This document shows positions 55,899-64,000 of a DNA stretch of 64,000 nt, in pieces. Origin of the DNA: an uncultured Spirochaetales bacterium (GTDB lineage: Bacteria > Spirochaetota > Spirochaetia > Sphaerochaetales > Sphaerochaetaceae); the NCBI GenBank assembly GCA_944390865.1, contig CALXRC010000002.1, positions 55,517 to 119,516 of the forward strand, in the 5' to 3' direction. Numbering within the stretch: position 1 is the first letter of the stretch; the number at the start of each line of letters is the position of its first letter. The translations under genes and the position numbers were made by a program. Below the pieces are notes generated by a model. That model was given only the letters and a program-made list of their open reading frames with translations. It made no database searches and was not told where the DNA came from.

Positions 55899-56432
55899 TT
55901 ATTCTGAGGTTTCAGCATGCCTGTTTTTTGCAGCTGGACAGGCACCGCACTCAGCCTTCCGCCTCCACGATGCAGGCACACTCTTTTTCAAATAAATCAT
56001 GTCGGCAAGCAGTACTCCGTCTTCGTAAATGGGATGATCATAGTTTTCCGTGAAGAAATCCTTCACTGTATGGGAATATTCAAAGCCGCACTTTCTGTAA
56101 AAGCCAAGTGTCGAGGGACTGTCTCCTGTGCCGGCGAAGAGCACACAGTCCCCTTCCCTGCTGCAAAGATCCTGAATATGACGGATGAGGGCAGATCCGT
56201 AGCCCCTCTTCTGAAAGCAGGGGTCAACTGCGATGTTTTTGATCTCAAAGGCTCCGTCATGAAGCTTGATGACGACGGCCTCACCCGCAGGACATGCACA
56301 AGCATCATCATACAGGACGAACATCCTTCCTTTGTCTATATACTTTTCCACCATCTCAGGCTGCTCATCACCCAGCAGCAGAAGATCGAGAAAAGCATAC
56401 CGCTCATCATTTCCGATTTCAGTTATCCGCAT
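55899..56432 (-). CDS. GNAT-family N-acetyltransferase
   Basis: Acetyl-CoA-dependent acetyltransferase of 177 residues from ATG 56432 (MRITEIGNDER); a TTG start at 56453 is possible. The acetyl-CoA loop is CFQKRGYGSALIRHI and the later GFYRKCGFEYSHTV is the usual C-terminal motif. The substrate is unknown. The C-terminus has extra Cys residues (AECGACPAAKNRH). It stands alone between the tRNA operon and glgP. Confidence 0.88.
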   Translation of the reverse strand: MRITEIGNDERYAFLDLLLLGDEQPEMVEKYIDKGRMFVLYDDACACPAGEAVVIKLHDGAFEIKNIAVDPCFQKRGYGSALIRHIQDLCSREGDCVLFAGTGDSPSTLGFYRKCGFEYSHTVKDFFTENYDHPIYEDGVLLADMIYLKKSVPASWRRKAECGACPAAKNRHAETSE

Positions 56433-56528
56433 GATCAGTACATTATCAGACAAAATGAGCTTTCATGAAAGCCCTGCTTCCGAATATGAGAAAAAAGGCG
56501 TCTGACCGGCTTAATATTCTTCCAGTAC

Positions 56529-56558
56529 TTGCTTAAGAGAGAGAAAAATATCTAAGAT
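56529..56558 (+). promoter_or_regulatory. Possible promoter of glgP
   Basis: TTGCTT (56529-56534) and TAAGAT (56553-56558), 18-base spacer, about 30 bases before the AAGGAG site of glgP. Confidence 0.4.
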
Positions 56559-56594
56559 AAAACGGTTGATTCGATAATTTTCAAGGAGTGCATT

Positions 56595-59117
56595 ATGGCA
56601 ACTGAACCACGCACAAGATACGGTCACAGCTCAAAGGACATTGCCCAGGACTTTGCTGAGCAGCTGAAATACACCTTTGATGCAGATGTCTATCACACAA
56701 CAGAAGAGTCCCGCTATCAGGCACTGGCCATGGCAATCAGGGACAGAATTATCCATCAGTGGGATATCTCACGAAAGACACAGAGAGCAAAGAGCGCGAA
56801 GAGAGTCTACTACCTCTCGCTGGAATTCCTCATGGGAAGGGCCATGACGAACAATATCATCAACCTGGGGCTGGAGAAGCCTGTCAGGGACGCCCTCTCA
56901 TCACTGGGCTATCAGCTTGAGGATCTGGTCGACCAGGAGCCTGATGCAGGCCTTGGCAACGGAGGACTCGGCCGTCTTGCTGCATGCTTCCTTGATTCTC
57001 TGGCCACACTTGAGATCCCGGCTTACGGCTATGGCATCCGCTATAACTACGGCATCTTCAACCAGCAGGTGAGAAACGGCTGGCAGGTGGAACAGCCTGA
57101 CAGCTGGCTCAAGGACGGCAATCCCTGGGAGATCAAGAGAAGCGACCTTGTCTATCCGGTCTACTTCGGAGGAGAGGTCAAGGTGCTCAGGGAAAACGGA
57201 AGGGACATCTTCAAGTGGGTCCCGTCTGAGCAGGTGAACGGCATGGCCTATGACACTCCGATCGTCGGCTACGGCGGAAAGACAATCAACACGCTCCGGC
57301 TCTGGTCAGCGCTCTCACCGATGGAGTTCAGCTTCCAGGAGTTCAACTCAGGCGACTACACAGAGGCTGTGAGACACAAGATCAATGCAGAGAACATCTC
57401 GCAGGTGCTGTACCCGAACGACACTCTCTACATGGGCAAGGAGCTGAGGCTCAAGCAGCAGTATTTCTTCGTCGCCTGCTCTCTGGCAGACATTGTCCGC
57501 CGCTTCAAGAGAACCGGAAAGTACAGCTGGTCAAAGTTCCCTCAGGAAGCTGCAATCCAGCTTAATGACACCCACCCGTCCATTGCAGTTCCAGAGCTGA
57601 TGAGGATACTTATTGATCAGGAGAATCTCTCCTGGGATGAGGCCTGGGACATCACAGTCAGGACATTGGGCTATACAAACCACACCCTGATGCCGGAAGC
57701 ACTTGAAAAGTGGTCCATTCCGATGCTTGAATCAATTCTTCCGCGCCACATGCAGATCATCTACGAGATCAATCACCGCTTCCTCCAGAAAGCTGTCTCG
57801 TTCTTCCCGCTGCAGAATGACAAGATCGCAAAGGTCTCAATCATCGAAGAATCAAACCCGAAGATGGTGCGCATGGCAAACCTTGCCATCATCGGAACAC
57901 ACAGCACAAACGGAGTGGCACAGCTTCACTCTGACCTGCTCAAGACCTCGATGTTCCCTGAATTCAACACAATCTTCCCGGACAGGTTCAACAACAAGAC
58001 AAACGGAATCACTCAGCGCCGCTGGCTGCTTGACGCCAATCCGATGCTCGCAAAGAAGATCACGGAAGCCATCGGCGACGGCTGGATCACTGATTTCTCC
58101 CAGATTTCAAAGCTGCGCCCCTTTGCAGATGACAAGGCCTTCAGGGAAGACTTTGCAAAGATCAAGCATGAGGCCAAGCTCAGGGCTGCAAGCTTCCTGA
58201 AGCGCGACAGCGGAATCATCATCAATCCGGACACGATCATGGATGTCCAGGTAAAAAGGATTCACGAGTACAAGAGACAGCTGATGAATGCGCTCAACAT
58301 CCTGATGATCTACGACAGGCTGAAGAACGACGCATCCTTTGCACAGTCCTTCCCTCCGACAACCTTCCTCTTCGGCGGAAAGGCTGCCCCCGGCTATGTG
58401 AACGCAAAGCTCATCATCAAGTTCATCAACAACATCGCACACGTCATCAATCATGACCCCGCAGTCAGAAACAAGCTTGCCGTATACTTCATGCCGAACT
58501 ACCGCGTCACAATGGCAGAGCATGTCATTCCCTGCACAAACATCTCCGAGCAGATCTCAACCGCAGGCCTTGAAGCCTCAGGCACAGGCAACATGAAGTT
58601 CATGATCAACGGAGCACTGACAATGGGAACGCTTGACGGCGCCAACGTCGAGATTGCGGAAGAAGTCGGCAGGGACAACATCTTCATCTTCGGACACACA
58701 GAAGAGGAGATTGTCGAGCTGAAGAAAGACTACAGGCCGCAGGAATGGGTTGACAAGGACGAGGGAATCAGGAGAGTTGTCGAGCTCATCGACTCAAACC
58801 ACTTCAACCTCAACGAGCCGAACATCTTCGAGCCGCTGAGAAGAAGCCTGCTTGAGTACGGCGACAAGTACTGCATCTTCGCTGACCTGAGGATGTACCA
58901 CGAGCGCCACAATGAGGCAACAGATCTTTACCGCGATGACTTTGACCTGTTCAACCGAAAGGCCATCATCAACATCGCCTGCTCCGGCAAGTTCTCTTCA
59001 GACAGGACAATTCAGGAATACGCTGAGGATATCTGGAACGTGAAGCCCTGTCCCGTCAAGAAGAGTACAAAGGACACGGTGCTTGAAGATGCATACAACC
59101 CGCTTTTCAGAAAGTAA
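56595..59117 (+). CDS. glgP: Glycogen/starch/alpha-glucan phosphorylase
   Basis: Releases glucose-1-phosphate from glycogen or maltodextrins. The 840 residues have the family N-terminus (RVYYLSLEFLMGRAMTNNIINLG), YGIRYNYGIF, and the PLP site EASGTGNMKFMINGALTMGTLDG in part, with the Schiff-base Lys near residue 668. AAGGAG precedes the ATG. No other glg gene is adjacent, and a strong terminator follows, so it is a single-gene unit. Confidence 0.98.
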   Translation: MATEPRTRYGHSSKDIAQDFAEQLKYTFDADVYHTTEESRYQALAMAIRDRIIHQWDISRKTQRAKSAKRVYYLSLEFLMGRAMTNNIINLGLEKPVRDALSSLGYQLEDLVDQEPDAGLGNGGLGRLAACFLDSLATLEIPAYGYGIRYNYGIFNQQVRNGWQVEQPDSWLKDGNPWEIKRSDLVYPVYFGGEVKVLRENGRDIFKWVPSEQVNGMAYDTPIVGYGGKTINTLRLWSALSPMEFSFQEFNSGDYTEAVRHKINAENISQVLYPNDTLYMGKELRLKQQYFFVACSLADIVRRFKRTGKYSWSKFPQEAAIQLNDTHPSIAVPELMRILIDQENLSWDEAWDITVRTLGYTNHTLMPEALEKWSIPMLESILPRHMQIIYEINHRFLQKAVSFFPLQNDKIAKVSIIEESNPKMVRMANLAIIGTHSTNGVAQLHSDLLKTSMFPEFNTIFPDRFNNKTNGITQRRWLLDANPMLAKKITEAIGDGWITDFSQISKLRPFADDKAFREDFAKIKHEAKLRAASFLKRDSGIIINPDTIMDVQVKRIHEYKRQLMNALNILMIYDRLKNDASFAQSFPPTTFLFGGKAAPGYVNAKLIIKFINNIAHVINHDPAVRNKLAVYFMPNYRVTMAEHVIPCTNISEQISTAGLEASGTGNMKFMINGALTMGTLDGANVEIAEEVGRDNIFIFGHTEEEIVELKKDYRPQEWVDKDEGIRRVVELIDSNHFNLNEPNIFEPLRRSLLEYGDKYCIFADLRMYHERHNEATDLYRDDFDLFNRKAIINIACSGKFSSDRTIQEYAEDIWNVKPCPVKKSTKDTVLEDAYNPLFRK

Positions 59118-59141
59118 GGCAAGTCATCCAAGATGATTTTC

Positions 59142-59176
59142 CAGGCTGCCTGCAGATGCGGACAGCCTGTTTTTTT
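59142..59176 (+). terminator. Intrinsic terminator after glgP
   Basis: Stem CAGGCTG / CAGCCTG (59142-59169) with a 14-base loop, followed by seven T residues. Confidence 0.9.
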
Positions 59177-59242
59177 GCCTTTGTATTCACAATAATTGCA
59201 TTTTTATGCAGAAATTTTGAATACAATCTGCATGCATTTATC

Positions 59243-59271
59243 TTGACAGAACAGGAATTTTACCTGATAGT
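59243..59271 (+). promoter_or_regulatory. Promoter of the TAXI TRAP transporter genes
   Basis: Consensus TTGACA (59243-59248) and GATAGT (59266-59271), 17-base spacer, giving a leader of about 95 bases. Confidence 0.65.
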
Positions 59272-59371
59272 AAAACCATAAAGGAATTAATAATCTTTCT
59301 GTATTTCCTGTTTTCACAACGAGATACCGTGAAATATTTCTTTATGCAAATCTATGAACAGGGGGAGACAT

Positions 59372-60340
59372 ATGAAAAAACTACTTGTTTTCGCGGCCCT
59401 TTTTGCCCTTATATTCGCCATGCCGCTTGCCGCAGCAGGCAGCAGTGAATCAGGTTCCTCAACACTGCGCTTCGGCACAGGAGGAGATCAGGGAACCTAT
59501 TACGGCTTCGGCAATGTGCTCGCACAGAGAATCTCGGCAGAGACGCCGACGCAGGTCGTGGCGGTTGTGAGCGCAGGCAGCCAGGACAACATTGAGATGA
59601 TGGACATGGGCAGCTACCAGCTGGGCTTTGTCCAGACAGATGTCATGAGCTATGCCTACAACGGCACCAACCTTTTTGCACAGATGGGAGCCATCAGCGA
59701 CTTCTCCACTGTCGCCGCCCTCTATCTTGAGCAGGTCCAGATCGTCACTCTCAATCCTGACATCAAGACTGTCGCAGACCTTGAGGGAAAGACAGTGTCA
59801 ATCGGCTCTTCCGGCTCCGGCGTCTACTACAACGCCCTCGACATCCTTGCAGCCTATGGACTGGGTGAAGATGACATCAACCCGACATATCAGAGCTTTG
59901 GCGACAGCGTCGATGCCCTTCAGGACGGAAAGATCGATGCGGCTTTCGTCGTAGCCGGCGCCCCTACTGTCGCAGTTTCCACACTTGCGACCACACATGA
60001 CGTGCGCCTCGTATCAATCGACGACGAGCATATGGATCAGCTGCTCTCAGCCTCTCCGTATTACACCCCGTACACAATCCCGGCCTCAGTATACGGAACT
60101 GATGAAGACTGCCAGACAGTAGCAGTCGGTGCAGTCGTGATTGCCCGTGATGATGTCAGCGAAGATGCCGTCTATGACGTTGTCAGCACAATCTTCAACG
60201 ACAAGGATGCAATCGCACAGAGCCACGACAAGGGAAACGAGCTTGATCTTGAGTTCGCCACATCAATCACGACAGTTCCCTACCATCCCGGTGCCGCGAA
60301 GTACTTCGCAGAGCAGGGAATCACGGTTCCTGTAAAGTAA
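59372..60340 (+). CDS. TAXI-family TRAP transporter substrate-binding protein
   Basis: Periplasmic solute receptor of the TRAP-TAXI type, 322 residues. The signal peptide is MKKLLVFAALFALIFAMPLAAAG with a Ser-rich linker and no lipobox Cys. The mature part starts LRFGTGGDQGTYYGFGNVLAQ, typical of TAXI proteins. The GGGGGAG site precedes ATG 59372; an upstream in-frame ATG at 59354 is less likely. Family ligands include glutamate and other dicarboxylates; the ligand is not shown. It is followed by the permease gene after an attenuator hairpin. Confidence 0.93.
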   Translation: MKKLLVFAALFALIFAMPLAAAGSSESGSSTLRFGTGGDQGTYYGFGNVLAQRISAETPTQVVAVVSAGSQDNIEMMDMGSYQLGFVQTDVMSYAYNGTNLFAQMGAISDFSTVAALYLEQVQIVTLNPDIKTVADLEGKTVSIGSSGSGVYYNALDILAAYGLGEDDINPTYQSFGDSVDALQDGKIDAAFVVAGAPTVAVSTLATTHDVRLVSIDDEHMDQLLSASPYYTPYTIPASVYGTDEDCQTVAVGAVVIARDDVSEDAVYDVVSTIFNDKDAIAQSHDKGNELDLEFATSITTVPYHPGAAKYFAEQGITVPVK

Positions 60341-60364
60341 GAGAGAGCCACTCTCAACTCTTGA

Positions 60365-60391
60365 GGGCTGTCTGACAGGGCAGCCCGTTTT
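60365..60391 (+). terminator. Attenuator hairpin between binding protein and permease
   Basis: Stem GGGCTG / CAGCCC (60365-60386) followed by GTTTTG. The weak T-run suggests partial termination, so that more binding protein than permease is made. Confidence 0.6.
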
Positions 60392-60411
60392 GTTGATAAA
60401 GGAGTTTCATA

Positions 60412-62421
60412 TTGAGCGAGAAAAAGAAGAAAGAGTTTATACACGATGACTCTGTCGGAACCATGGCTGATGTCGAAGCCGTAATGAAGAAATACGACAG
60501 AGAGTCAAATGTGAGGATATGGGAAGGAGTCCCCAAAAAGATCATCCACTACATTATGGCCGCCTTTGCAATCTACTGCATCATTGACGCGGTCTTTCTG
60601 ACGACGCTGCAGGAGATCAGGTACTCTGTCTTCATGGGTGTCATCATCGCGCTGGGCTTTCTCACCTTCCCTGTCAGAAAGGGAGTAGAGCGCGTCAACC
60701 ACATGCCCTGGTATGACATCGTGATCATGGTTCTGGGCTCAGGCGCCTATTTCTACTATGCATTCAACGCCATGACAGTCATAAGGCTGTCTGCCCGCAT
60801 TATGGCAGATCCGGTCTTCATGGTCGTCGGGGCTATCGGAATACTTGCCCTCGTCGAGCTGTGCAGGCGCTGCGTCGGCCTACCCATTCTCTGCGTTGCC
60901 GGCGTGCTTGTCATCTACACGCTTTTCAGCGGAATCGGAATCACACAGCTGATCAGGACGCTTTTCTACACGGCAAACGGAATCTTCTCCACTCCTGTCG
61001 GAGTCTGTGTCAAATACATCGTAATATTCATCATCTTCGGAGCCTTCCTTGAGCGCACGGGCGTCGCAGACTTCTTCATCCGCTTTGCAAACACTGCGGT
61101 GGGAAGATTCACAGGCGGTCCTGCAAAGGTCGCAGTCGTGGCCTCTGCCCTTGAGGGCATGGCTTCAGGCTCTTCTGTCGCGAACACTGTCGGATCCGGA
61201 TCAATAACGATCCCGATGATGAAGAAGATGGGCTACCGCCCTGAATTTGCGGCAGCAGTTGAGGCAGCAGCCAGCACAGGCGGCCAGATAATGCCCCCGA
61301 TCATGGGAGCCGCAGCCTTCCTCATGGCAGAGTTCACAGGCATTCCGTACGGACAGATCGCGCTCATGGCCATTCTTCCTGCAGTGCTCTACTTCACAGG
61401 AATCTTCATTGCTGTCCACCTTGAGGCCAAGAGAACAGGAATGAAGGGAATCCCCAGGCAGGAGCTGCCGAAGGTGAAGGACCTTGTGAAGGAACTTTAT
61501 CTGCTCCTTCCTCTGATCGCCCTGATCTGGCTGGTCGGCTCAAACACATACACGATGGCCTACTCCGCGACGCTTTCAATCCTCGTCGCAATGATTGTCG
61601 GCGTGATTCACAAGATCATTCCGCACATCACCTTCGACAAGGACGGAGAGGAAGAGGAAGACGCAGGAGAAAAGCCCGCCCTTTCCTTCCGCTGGATACT
61701 CGATGCCTTTGAGAACGGCTCAAGAAGCTCAATCACAGTCGTCGTCGCCTGCGGCCTTGCGGGAATCATCTCAGGCTGCATCACGGTCACCGGACTTGCC
61801 TCAATGCTGCTGGGAGCCATCGTCTCTCTGTCACAGGGAATCGTGATGGTGGCACTGGTGCTCACAATGCTGTGCTGCATCGTGCTGGGAATGGGCGTTC
61901 CCACAACGGCCAATTACTGTATCATGGCAGGTGTCTGCGCCCCGATTCTGATCGCACTCAATGTCGAGCCGGTCGCAGCCCACTTCTTCGTCTTCTACTT
62001 CGGCATTGTGGCTGACATAACCCCGCCTGTGGCGCTTGCGGCCTATGCCGGCAGCGCAATAGCCAAATCGGATCCGATGAAGACGGGACTTGTAGCGACA
62101 AAGCTTGCCATAGCGGCCTTTGTCGTTCCATATGTCTTTGCATTGAACCCTGCAATGCTTTTTGTCAATGTCACAAGCGTGTTTGAGGTCATCCAGATCT
62201 GCATCACGGCGCTTCTAGGCATTTTCGGCATCGCAGCAGCCCTCAACGGCTACCTCGGACGCCAGCTTAATCCTCTGGTGAGGATCATACTGGCGGCAGC
62301 AGGCCTGATGATGGTCATCCCGGGTACGGTGACCGATCTTATCGGACTGATCGTGCTGGTTCTTGTAGTGACCTACGAGTACGGAATGAAGCGCAAGGCA
62401 AACCTCCAGAAAGCAAAATAA
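60412..62421 (+). CDS. TRAP transporter permease, fused DctQM type
   Basis: A 669-residue inner-membrane protein in which the small (DctQ) and large (DctM) TRAP subunits are joined, as is usual with TAXI receptors. The first third has about four membrane segments (from ALGFLTFPVRKG), then the DctM part with EGMASGSSVANTVGSGSITIP and TTANYCIMAGVCAPILI. A sodium or proton gradient drives uptake. The start is TTG 60412 with GGAG 9 bases upstream. It is the second gene of the transporter unit. Confidence 0.93.
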   Translation: MSEKKKKEFIHDDSVGTMADVEAVMKKYDRESNVRIWEGVPKKIIHYIMAAFAIYCIIDAVFLTTLQEIRYSVFMGVIIALGFLTFPVRKGVERVNHMPWYDIVIMVLGSGAYFYYAFNAMTVIRLSARIMADPVFMVVGAIGILALVELCRRCVGLPILCVAGVLVIYTLFSGIGITQLIRTLFYTANGIFSTPVGVCVKYIVIFIIFGAFLERTGVADFFIRFANTAVGRFTGGPAKVAVVASALEGMASGSSVANTVGSGSITIPMMKKMGYRPEFAAAVEAAASTGGQIMPPIMGAAAFLMAEFTGIPYGQIALMAILPAVLYFTGIFIAVHLEAKRTGMKGIPRQELPKVKDLVKELYLLLPLIALIWLVGSNTYTMAYSATLSILVAMIVGVIHKIIPHITFDKDGEEEEDAGEKPALSFRWILDAFENGSRSSITVVVACGLAGIISGCITVTGLASMLLGAIVSLSQGIVMVALVLTMLCCIVLGMGVPTTANYCIMAGVCAPILIALNVEPVAAHFFVFYFGIVADITPPVALAAYAGSAIAKSDPMKTGLVATKLAIAAFVVPYVFALNPAMLFVNVTSVFEVIQICITALLGIFGIAAALNGYLGRQLNPLVRIILAAAGLMMVIPGTVTDLIGLIVLVLVVTYEYGMKRKANLQKAK

Positions 62422-62452
62422 AACCAGAATAAAGACTGGACAGGACAATTGT

Positions 62453-62502
62453 CAGGCTGTCTCTCTCCTAATAAACTGACAGGAGAAAGGCAGCCTGTTT
62501 TC
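62453..62502 (+). terminator. Terminator after the TRAP genes
   Basis: Outer stem CAGGCTG / CAGCCTG (62453-62497) and inner stem TCTCCT / AGGAGA, then TTTT. The outer stem is identical to that after glgP. Confidence 0.8.
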
Positions 62503-62708
62503 ATCTGTACTCAGAGCCGGTGCAGTGAGCACTGCAGTTTCATAAAGGCTTATCCTTTTCCACTTCACCTTCAGTGTACTTCTTCAGCCTCAGCAGCCGA
62601 TGAGCACCTGCATAAAAGTTCAAGAGGCGGGATGCGAGGGCAGCTGAAAAAAACAGTAGACAATATGTCTTCTATGACAATATTCTGAAACAGAAGGAAT
62701 GCTGAAGG
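62503..62708. other. Non-coding stretch with one short palindrome
   Basis: Nothing with coding character is seen here. The only structure is TGCAGTG-AG-CACTGCA at 62521-62536. It leads into the decayed toxin gene. Confidence 0.5.
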
Positions 62709-62985
62709 ATGTTTCCGCTGGAGTTTCACGAGGCTTCTTCTGGGCTCTCTCCTATACGAGATTTCATAAGAAGTCTGTCTGCTAAAGGGAAAGTTGAGTT
62801 TCTTCAGATTTCGGGCTTGCTGAAAGAAAATGGTCCAGACGTCAGGATGGCATATTTGAAGTCCGGGTGATTGTCGGAAATGATTTTTCAGGGGTTTTGT
62901 ATTTCTTCATAGAGGGTCAGAGAATAATATTCACTAACGGCTTCATGAAAAGACTCAGAAAACACCAAGGGAGGAAAAGAAATGA
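62709..62985 (+). pseudogene. Decayed RelE/HigB-type (phage Gp49-like) toxin gene
   Basis: The first part reads MFPLEFHEASSGLSPIRDF and later KENGPDVR in one frame. After an apparent loss of about ten codons and a frameshift, the next frame continues GIFEVRVIVGNDFSGVLYFF and RIIFTNGF. A second one-base shift then leads to TQKTPREEKK and a TGA at 62983-62985. Intact family members read continuously through DGIFE-R and FTNGF-KKT-KTP. No antitoxin gene is left; the stop overlaps the next gene's ATG. Confidence 0.75.
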
Positions 62986-63383
62986 AGACAATCAACGATG
63001 TCGCTGCCTTTCTGAAACAGGCCGGTACATACTATCTTGCCACATGCGAAGGCGATCAGCCCAGGGTCAGACCCTTCGGCACTGCCCATCTCTTTGAGGG
63101 CCGGCTTTACATCCAGACAGGAAAGAAGAAGGCTGTCAGCAGGCAGCTGAAGGCAAATCCAAAGCTTGAAATCTGTGCCTCAATTACAGGAAGCTGGCTG
63201 AGAATACAGGCAGAAGCTGTTGAGGATGACAGGAGAGAAGCCAGAAAGAGCATGCTTGATGCCTATCCCGAGCTGAGAAGAATGTATGATGAGGATGACG
63301 GCAATACTCAGGTATTCTTCCTGAAGAATGCCGAAGCCGTGTTCTCCTCATTCACGGCACCGGAGGAAAGAGTAAGCTTCTGA
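62982..63383 (+). CDS. Pyridoxamine 5'-phosphate oxidase-family protein
   Basis: A 133-residue split-barrel flavin-binding protein of the PPOX-like group, not the PdxH enzyme. It shows TYYLATCEGDQPRVRPFG, the family beta-strand with the RP-F motif, and LYIQTGKKKAVSRQLKANPK. The GGGAGG site upstream is formed in the remnant of the toxin gene. The function of this small group (flavin reductase-like, F420- or FMN-binding) is not known. It is followed by the second tnpB element. Confidence 0.85.
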   Translation: MKTINDVAAFLKQAGTYYLATCEGDQPRVRPFGTAHLFEGRLYIQTGKKKAVSRQLKANPKLEICASITGSWLRIQAEAVEDDRREARKSMLDAYPELRRMYDEDDGNTQVFFLKNAEAVFSSFTAPEERVSF

Positions 63384-63439
63384 GAGGCAGGATCCCCTGC
63401 CCCTCAGTGCTGTCTTCTCATTCAAGCTCAAAAGCACCT

Positions 63440-63469
63440 GTGTCAACGACCTTCAGAACAAGCTGAAGG
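63440..63469 (-). ncRNA. 3' end of the second TnpB omega-RNA
   Basis: Minus-strand stem CCTTCAG / CTGAAGG (63450-63469) with a 6-base loop, followed by TCGTTGACAC. The tnpB stop codon TGA lies within this last part. A stem followed by a short conserved tail next to the stop is the usual right end of TnpB elements, with the guide beginning just after it. Confidence 0.55.
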
Positions 63470-64000
63470 CTTGGACGTGAGTGTTTTGCCCATAGGCTCC
63501 GTCTCCAGTTTACCTGTGGCACTCCATCCATACGGCTGATTGACTGCAGCCTGCCCGGATTGCTCGACCCGGGTAATGTAGTTGTCTCGGATGTTGATGG
63601 CGGCATTCTTGTCTGCATGCATGCTGTTGCCGCAATGCCTGCATACGTATCTGTTTCCTTTCCTTGAAGCCTTGTCGATCGTCTTGCACACCGAACACTT
63701 CTGGCTTGTATAGCGTGCATCCACAAACTCCACCCTTATGCCGTTCCTCTGGCACTTGTAGATGAGCTTCTCTTCAAGATCAGAGTATGACCAGGCGGAA
63801 AGCCACTTCCTCATGGTCTTATTGCTTTTGCCTTTAAGCCTCTTCATGTTCATGGATGACAGATCTTCAAGGACGTATATGGAAACATCCTCATCAGTGT
63901 TGGCAAGCTTCTTGGAAATGCAGTGGTTCTGGTCATGGACAAACCTCTTCTCGCAGCCCGAGATGGCCTTGAGCCTTCTCCTGGCGCTGCGGGTGCCTTT
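63443..64000 (-). CDS. tnpB: TnpB-family protein, N-terminus outside window
   Basis: The visible 185 or so residues cover the RuvC middle and end: Glu in YVLEDLSS, a two-pair zinc motif (CSVC and CRHC), and the last Asp in MHADKNAAINIRDNY. The reading frame stays open to the window edge. It ends in SACSEGR, where the final codons lie beside the guide-RNA hairpin. It lacks the Asp of the first RuvC motif only because that is outside the window. Confidence 0.88.
   Translation of the reverse strand, partial: KGTRSARRRLKAISGCEKRFVHDQNHCISKKLANTDEDVSIYVLEDLSSMNMKRLKGKSNKTMRKWLSAWSYSDLEEKLIYKCQRNGIRVEFVDARYTSQKCSVCKTIDKASRKGNRYVCRHCGNSMHADKNAAINIRDNYITRVEQSGQAAVNQPYGWSATGKLETEPMGKTLTSKPSACSEGR

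Larger units (their letters stand above)
63440..64000 (-). mobile_element. Second IS605-group tnpB element, cut by window edge
   Basis: The minus-strand tnpB C-terminal part and right end are in the window. The right end is about 63440. It differs in sequence from the element at 18636-20069, so they are separate lineages and not recent copies. Confidence 0.7.

Noticed and set aside
62867..63097. Separate small gene starting near 62867
   Set aside because: It is the second frame fragment of the decayed toxin, continuing out of frame into the PPOX gene.

Overview
The window looks like a spirochete chromosome (Spirochaetota, probably Sphaerochaetaceae or Treponema-like, roughly 50% GC). The evidence is a SpiroCoCo-type coiled-coil protein, an RpoB with Asn at the rifampicin position where most bacteria have Ser, the order tuf-rpsJ-rplC without fusA, a compact alpha operon without rpsD, and outer-membrane barrel paralogs typical of the group. 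Almost all housekeeping genes lie on the minus strand.

Layout. (1) 1-6.4 kb: rpsT, an HU-type protein and lnt (cut by the window edge), ricT, then dusB and a degenerate purD-like ATP-grasp gene on the plus strand, converging on rlmB. (2) 6.5-16.9 kb, minus strand: ptsI-der-HAD phosphatase-SpiroCoCo coiled-coil-grpE-dnaK-dnaJ, preceded by a sugar O-acetyltransferase. (3) 17-24.9 kb, accessory region: two tandem outer-membrane beta-barrel paralogs, an IS605-type tnpB element with a recognisable omega-RNA right end, a HigBA toxin-antitoxin pair with promoter and palindromic operator, a GerMN protein, a cyclase-lacI unit whose promoter lies between two LacI-type operators, and a CatB/Vat acetyltransferase broken by an in-frame TGA. 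(4) 24.9-27.3 kb: rny-ymdB. (5) 27.4-41.7 kb: tuf plus the S10, spc and alpha ribosomal protein clusters, read right to left from one strong promoter. (6) 41.7-43.2 kb: two plus-strand genes (TSCPD protein, transglutaminase-like protein) between tuf and rpsG; a 65-base nested inverted repeat encloses the second start codon. (7) 43.2-55.8 kb: tRNA-Thr, rpmG, tRNA-Trp, secE, nusG, rplKAJL, rpoBC, rpsL, rpsG, with an L1-type leader before rplK and tandem hairpins between rplL and rpoB. (8) 55.9-64 kb: GNAT acetyltransferase, glycogen phosphorylase, a TAXI-type TRAP transporter, a decayed RelE/HigB-type toxin fused by position to a PPOX-family gene, and a second tnpB running off the window.

The core operons make ribosomes, RNA polymerase, protein export and folding machinery. 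The accessory part is small and built from remnants: two TnpB elements without TnpA, one intact and one dead toxin gene, and a dead acetyltransferase. I saw no CRISPR array, rRNA gene or prophage. No complete new multi-gene defence or biosynthesis system is evident; the best leads are the eroded PurD-like protein, the start-codon hairpin and the TnpB guide-RNA ends.
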